Shown: positions 24,513 to 27,390 of the stretch, one piece after another
How positions within the stretch are numbered: position 1 is the first letter of the stretch
Layout of the letters: the number at the start of each line of letters is the position of its first letter
Source: Solirubrobacteraceae bacterium
Lineage (GTDB): Bacteria; Actinomycetota; Thermoleophilia; Solirubrobacterales; Solirubrobacteraceae
NCBI GenBank assembly: GCA_030447005.1
Contig: JAUJME010000005.1
Location: 1-27,390, forward strand
Direction: 5' to 3'
DNA: 27,390 bases
Notes under the pieces: generated by a model
What the model saw: only the letters and a program-made list of their open reading frames with translations
Databases searched by the model: none
What the model was told of the DNA's origin: nothing
Translations under genes and position numbers: made by a program

Positions 24513-25340
24513 ATGACCACGCACGACGACGCCCTCGGCGAGCTCCTCCCGCGCATCGCGCGCACCCCGCTGCTGACGCCGGCCGAGGAGGTGGCGCTGG
24601 CCAAGCGCGTCGAGCGCGGCGACCTCGAGGCCAAGAACCACATGGTCGAGGCCAACCTCCGCCTGGTCGTGCACGTCGCCAAGGGCTATCCCCGCGACGA
24701 GCACGGGATGAGCCTCCTCGACCTCATCCAGGAGGGGACGATCGGCCTCGTGCGCGCGGTGGAGAAGTTCGACTGGCGCAAGGGCTTCCGCTTCTCGACC
24801 TACGCGACGCTGTGGATCCGGCAGTCGATCGGGCGGGCGCTCGCGGAGAAGGGGCGCCAGATCCGCCTGCCGGTCCACGTCGGGCAGCGGCTGCGCCAGC
24901 TCGAGCGGGCCGAGCGCGAGCTCACCACCCAGCACGCGACCGACCCGACCGCCCAGGAGCTCGCCGCCCGCCTCGGCTGGGAGCTCGAGGAGGTCGAGGA
25001 CCTCCGGCGCGCCGCCGTGCGCCCCGTCTCGCTCGACCAGCCGCTCGGCGACGACGGGGAGCTCGAGCTGGGGATGCTCATCCCGGCCACCGGCCCGTCG
25101 CCGGAGGAGGGCGCGCTCCAGGCCGCCGCGGCCGGCGAGCTCGGGGTGGCGCTCGAGTCGCTCTCCGCCGCCGAGCGCCGCGTGGTCGAGCTGCGCTACG
25201 GGCTCGGCGACGCCGACGAGCTCGGCGCCGCGCGGATCGCCCGGGAGCTCGGCCTCCCGGTCCGCGAGGTGCGGCGGATGGAGGAGGGCGCGCTGCGCAA
25301 GCTCGGCGAGCGACCCGAGGTCCGCGCGCTCGCGGCCTGA
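24513..25340 (+). CDS. RNA polymerase sigma factor, sigma-70 family (group 2-like)
   Basis: This is a 275-residue protein from ATG 24513; ATG 24489 would add eight residues but overlaps the putative -10. It lacks region 1.1 and starts with a region 1.2-like segment, [18 protein letters not shown]. Region 2 includes [33 protein letters not shown] and [20 protein letters not shown], the core-binding and -10 recognition helices. Region 3 has [17 protein letters not shown]. Region 4 has [15 protein letters not shown] and [26 protein letters not shown], the -35 recognition helix-turn-helix. All regions of a full primary-like sigma are present, so it is not an ECF factor. It probably directs a stress or alternative regulon. 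Its own promoter is primary-sigma-like. Confidence 0.9.
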   Translation: MTTHDDALGELLPRIARTPLLTPAEEVALAKRVERGDLEAKNHMVEANLRLVVHVAKGYPRDEHGMSLLDLIQEGTIGLVRAVEKFDWRKGFRFSTYATLWIRQSIGRALAEKGRQIRLPVHVGQRLRQLERAERELTTQHATDPTAQELAARLGWELEEVEDLRRAAVRPVSLDQPLGDDGELELGMLIPATGPSPEEGALQAAAAGELGVALESLSAAERRVVELRYGLGDADELGAARIARELGLPVREVRRMEEGALRKLGERPEVRALAA

Positions 25341-25345
25341 GTCGC

Positions 25346-25987
25346 TCAGCGCTTGCGCGCGACCATGATCCCGTCGGCGAGCGGGAGCAGCACGCAGTCG
25401 ACCCGCTCGTCGCCGGCGACCGCCACGTTGAGCTCGTGGACGACCCGGCTCGTCTCGTCGGTCGCCGGGTCGAGCACCCCGCCGTCGCGCAGCGCGTTGT
25501 CGATGAGCACGAGCCCGCCCGGCCCCATCCGCGCCAGCACCAGCTCGTAGTACTCCGGGTTGCCCCGCTTGTCGGCGTCGAGGAACGCGAGGTCGAACTG
25601 CGGCCCCTCGGGCATCGCCCGCAGCGCCTCCGCCGCCGGCCCGACCCGCAGCTGCACCCGCCCGACGACGCCCGCCGCCTCGAGGTTGCGGCGCGCGATG
25701 GCGGCGTACTCCTCCGAGGCCTCGAGGCAGAGGAGCGTCCCGTCCTCCGGCAGCCCGCGCGCCAGGCAGATGGCGCCGTAGCCGGTGAACGTGCCGATCT
25801 CGAGCGCGCGCCGCACGCCCGCGATCCGGACCAGCATCGTCATCAGCGCGCCCTGCTCGGGCGGCATGAGCATCTCGGCGCGTGGCATGGCGGCCGTCTC
25901 GCGCGCCACCCGGGCGAGGACCTCGTCCTGGCGCGCGCCGTGGCGGACGGCGTAGTCGACGAGCTCCGGCGTGATCGCCGTCTTCAT
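25346..25987 (-). CDS. Class I SAM-dependent O-methyltransferase (caffeoyl-CoA O-methyltransferase-like)
   Basis: The 213-residue protein matches the small O-methyltransferase family (Methyltransf_3). ALEIGTFTGYGAICLARGL is the AdoMet-binding motif I, LLCLEASEEYAAIARRN the acidic motif, AFLDADKRGNPEYYE the metal-binding Asp/Lys region, and GGLVLIDNALRDGGVLDP motif III. Members methylate catechol-type hydroxyls; the substrate here is unknown. The ATG at 25987 overlaps the stop of the upstream flippase gene (ATGA), so the two are translationally coupled. The stop is 5 nt from that of the sigma gene, convergent with no visible terminator. Confidence 0.9.
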   Translation of the reverse strand: MKTAITPELVDYAVRHGARQDEVLARVARETAAMPRAEMLMPPEQGALMTMLVRIAGVRRALEIGTFTGYGAICLARGLPEDGTLLCLEASEEYAAIARRNLEAAGVVGRVQLRVGPAAEALRAMPEGPQFDLAFLDADKRGNPEYYELVLARMGPGGLVLIDNALRDGGVLDPATDETSRVVHELNVAVAGDERVDCVLLPLADGIMVARKR

Positions 25988-27342
25988 CGCCCGCGACGGT
26001 ACACGCCGGCGAGCAGCGCGCAGAGCAGGGTGGCCGCGCCGGCGTAGCCGACCTCCGTGCGCAGCAGCGGGTCCTCGACGACCGAGGCGAGCATCCAGGC
26101 GACGAACAGCGCGGCGCTCGCCAGCCAGCCGAGCGCGGCGAGGCCGGCGCGGTCGCGGGCCAGCGCCGCCTGGTTGAGCGTGCCCGCGATCAGGTGCGCG
26201 CCCATCCCGAGCGCGATCAGGGCGAGCCCGAAGCGGCCGTACTCGTAGCTGTCCTCGAAGAGGAGGTCCATCGCGAACGGGCCGATCGCCAGCAGGCCGA
26301 GGGCGACCGCGCCCGCGAAGCCGGCGATGGCGAGCACCGTCACCCGGATCGCCCGCGCGAACTCGTCGCGCCCGGCGGTCGCCTCCAGGCCGGCGAGGTG
26401 GGGGAGCAGCGAGCCCTGGATCGCCTGGAAGAGCTGGAGCGGCGCGCGCGCGATCAGCAGGACGTTGAAGACGAAGCCGGCCGCGGCGCCCGCCTCCGTG
26501 ACGTCGACCGCGAGGACCGCCGCGTTGAGGAGCGTCTGCTCGGCCAGCATCACGGCGAAGACCGCGAGCGCGAAGCGGCCCCCGCGGCCGAGCCCGAGCT
26601 CGGCCCCCTTGCCCCGTCGCGCCCCGCCCGCTGCCGCCGCCGCCGCGGGCTGCGCGCGGCGCGAGAACGCCGCGGGGACGACCACGAGCGACACGAACGG
26701 CGCGGCGGCCATCCCCAGCGCCACCGCGGTCTGGCCCGACGCGATCCCCACGAGGACCGCCAGCGCGAAGCAGCAGCGCGAGCACGCCTCGAGGAAGACG
26801 AGGCCGCCGTAGAGCCCGAACTGCTGATGGCCGGCGAGGTAGCCCCGCGCGAAGTACGACGCGGCGTAGGCGAGGACGCCGGCCACGAGGATCCAGTAGA
26901 GGGCCGCCGAGCCGTCGAACAGGCCGTCCTGGATCGGCCCGCGGAGCGCCAGCGCGGTCACGAGGAACGCCGACGCGAGCCCGGCCTGCAGGAGCAGCGG
27001 CGTGCGGATGGGGTGGTCGTGCTCGAGGCCGCGCGCGCGCCGGTCGGCGATCGTGCGCGAGAGCAGCTGCTCGATCGGCCGGTAGATCACCGACACGATC
27101 ACGAACATCACCGCCCACAGGAGCGTGATCTGCTTGTAGGCGACCTCGTCGTCGAGCGCGTGGGAGGCGATCGAGAAGTACGCGAAGGTGACCAGGCCGG
27201 TCGACGCGATGCCGATCGACAGCAGCTTCGCGCCGGCGCCGTAGCCGCTCCCGGCCTGCTCGCCGGCGGGTGGAGCGGGAGAAAGGTTTCGCCCTACCGT
27301 CGTCGCAAGCTCCGACGTCCGGGCGACGTCAGAGTCGGACAA
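25984..27342 (-). CDS. Polysaccharide flippase-like multi-pass membrane protein (MOP superfamily)
   Basis: This is about 452 residues from TTG 27342, with some twelve hydrophobic segments. The first is KLLSIGIASTGLVTFAYFSI; ARGYLAGHQQFGLYGGLVF is a typical Wzx-like helix pair, and an Arg/Ala-rich loop divides the halves. It resembles lipopolysaccharide/polysaccharide export flippases that move polyprenyl-linked sugars across the membrane. The start is uncertain. The frame is open to an ATG at the very edge of the window (27390), adding 16 Arg/Ser-rich residues, and may extend beyond. TTG 27342 gives a start nearer the conserved part. The upstream context lies outside the window. It probably forms a unit with the O-methyltransferase. 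Confidence 0.78.
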   Translation of the reverse strand: MSDSDVARTSELATTVGRNLSPAPPAGEQAGSGYGAGAKLLSIGIASTGLVTFAYFSIASHALDDEVAYKQITLLWAVMFVIVSVIYRPIEQLLSRTIADRRARGLEHDHPIRTPLLLQAGLASAFLVTALALRGPIQDGLFDGSAALYWILVAGVLAYAASYFARGYLAGHQQFGLYGGLVFLEACSRCCFALAVLVGIASGQTAVALGMAAAPFVSLVVVPAAFSRRAQPAAAAAAGGARRGKGAELGLGRGGRFALAVFAVMLAEQTLLNAAVLAVDVTEAGAAAGFVFNVLLIARAPLQLFQAIQGSLLPHLAGLEATAGRDEFARAIRVTVLAIAGFAGAVALGLLAIGPFAMDLLFEDSYEYGRFGLALIALGMGAHLIAGTLNQAALARDRAGLAALGWLASAALFVAWMLASVVEDPLLRTEVGYAGAATLLCALLAGVYRRGR

Positions 27343-27390
27343 GCAGCATCGTCCAGGGGAACGGCGAGCGAGCCTCGACGACCTCCCCAT

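Noticed and set aside
24464..26047. Long plus-strand frame across the sigma factor and O-methyltransferase
   Set aside because: Arg-rich shadow of the sigma gene, then the antisense of the methyltransferase; no family features.

Overview
The window is very GC-rich chromosomal DNA with strong third-position G/C bias, frequent GTG starts, ATGA/GTGA start-stop overlaps and many starts without a Shine-Dalgarno sequence. Gene content (F420-type luciferase-like oxidoreductases, a DUF3352-like protein beside metK, a PMT/ArnT-like glycosyltransferase, a priA-def-fmt-rsmB cluster) suggests a high-GC actinomycetote. I lean towards Thermoleophilia/Solirubrobacterales, but this is inferred from style and content, not from a marker gene. 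I see no phage, IS, CRISPR, rRNA or tRNA.

Region 1 (1-6764) is mainly aromatic amino acid and chorismate metabolism: the end of aroH, a hisC-type aminotransferase, an EamA transporter, then aroF (DAHP synthase with an N-terminal regulatory-like domain), tyrA (with a C-terminal ACT domain), aroA and cmk. This echoes the Bacillus aromatic supraoperon, so the HisC-like enzyme may also transaminate prephenate-pathway keto acids. Two non-coding stretches stand out. Positions 1342-1546 form a roughly 205-bp imperfect inverted-repeat element with terminal arms. Positions 2478-2713, ahead of aroF, hold a 35-codon leader ORF with Phe, Tyr, Trp and Phe near its end, followed by four short segments that can pair 1:2, 2:3 or 3:4. 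That is the layout of a ribosome-mediated attenuator.

Region 2 (6779-10859) continues with der, a DUF3352-like membrane-anchored protein and metK, all overlapping or closely packed, ending in a hairpin. Region 3 (10974-15089) is accessory: a secreted subtilisin-like protease, an APH-type phosphotransferase, an apparently orphan beta-class adenine methyltransferase and, convergent to it, an F420/LLM oxidoreductase.

Region 4 (15139-23548) is a replication-restart/translation-initiation cluster resembling the one in Bacillus: priA, def, fmt, rsmB and rpe. It is modified by an fmt fused to a C-terminal HEAT-like domain, an inserted opposite-strand membrane gene with a very basic tail, and a small eight-cysteine zinc-ribbon gene between rsmB and rpe. 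A glycosyltransferase follows rpe.

Region 5 (23549-27390) contains a strong hairpin, a decayed LLM oxidoreductase pseudogene, a small membrane-protein gene divergent from a sigma-70 family factor, an O-methyltransferase and a flippase-like membrane protein truncated at or near the window edge. A recurrent TAnnnT-like hexamer lies 6-8 nt before many start codons, suggesting widespread leaderless transcription.
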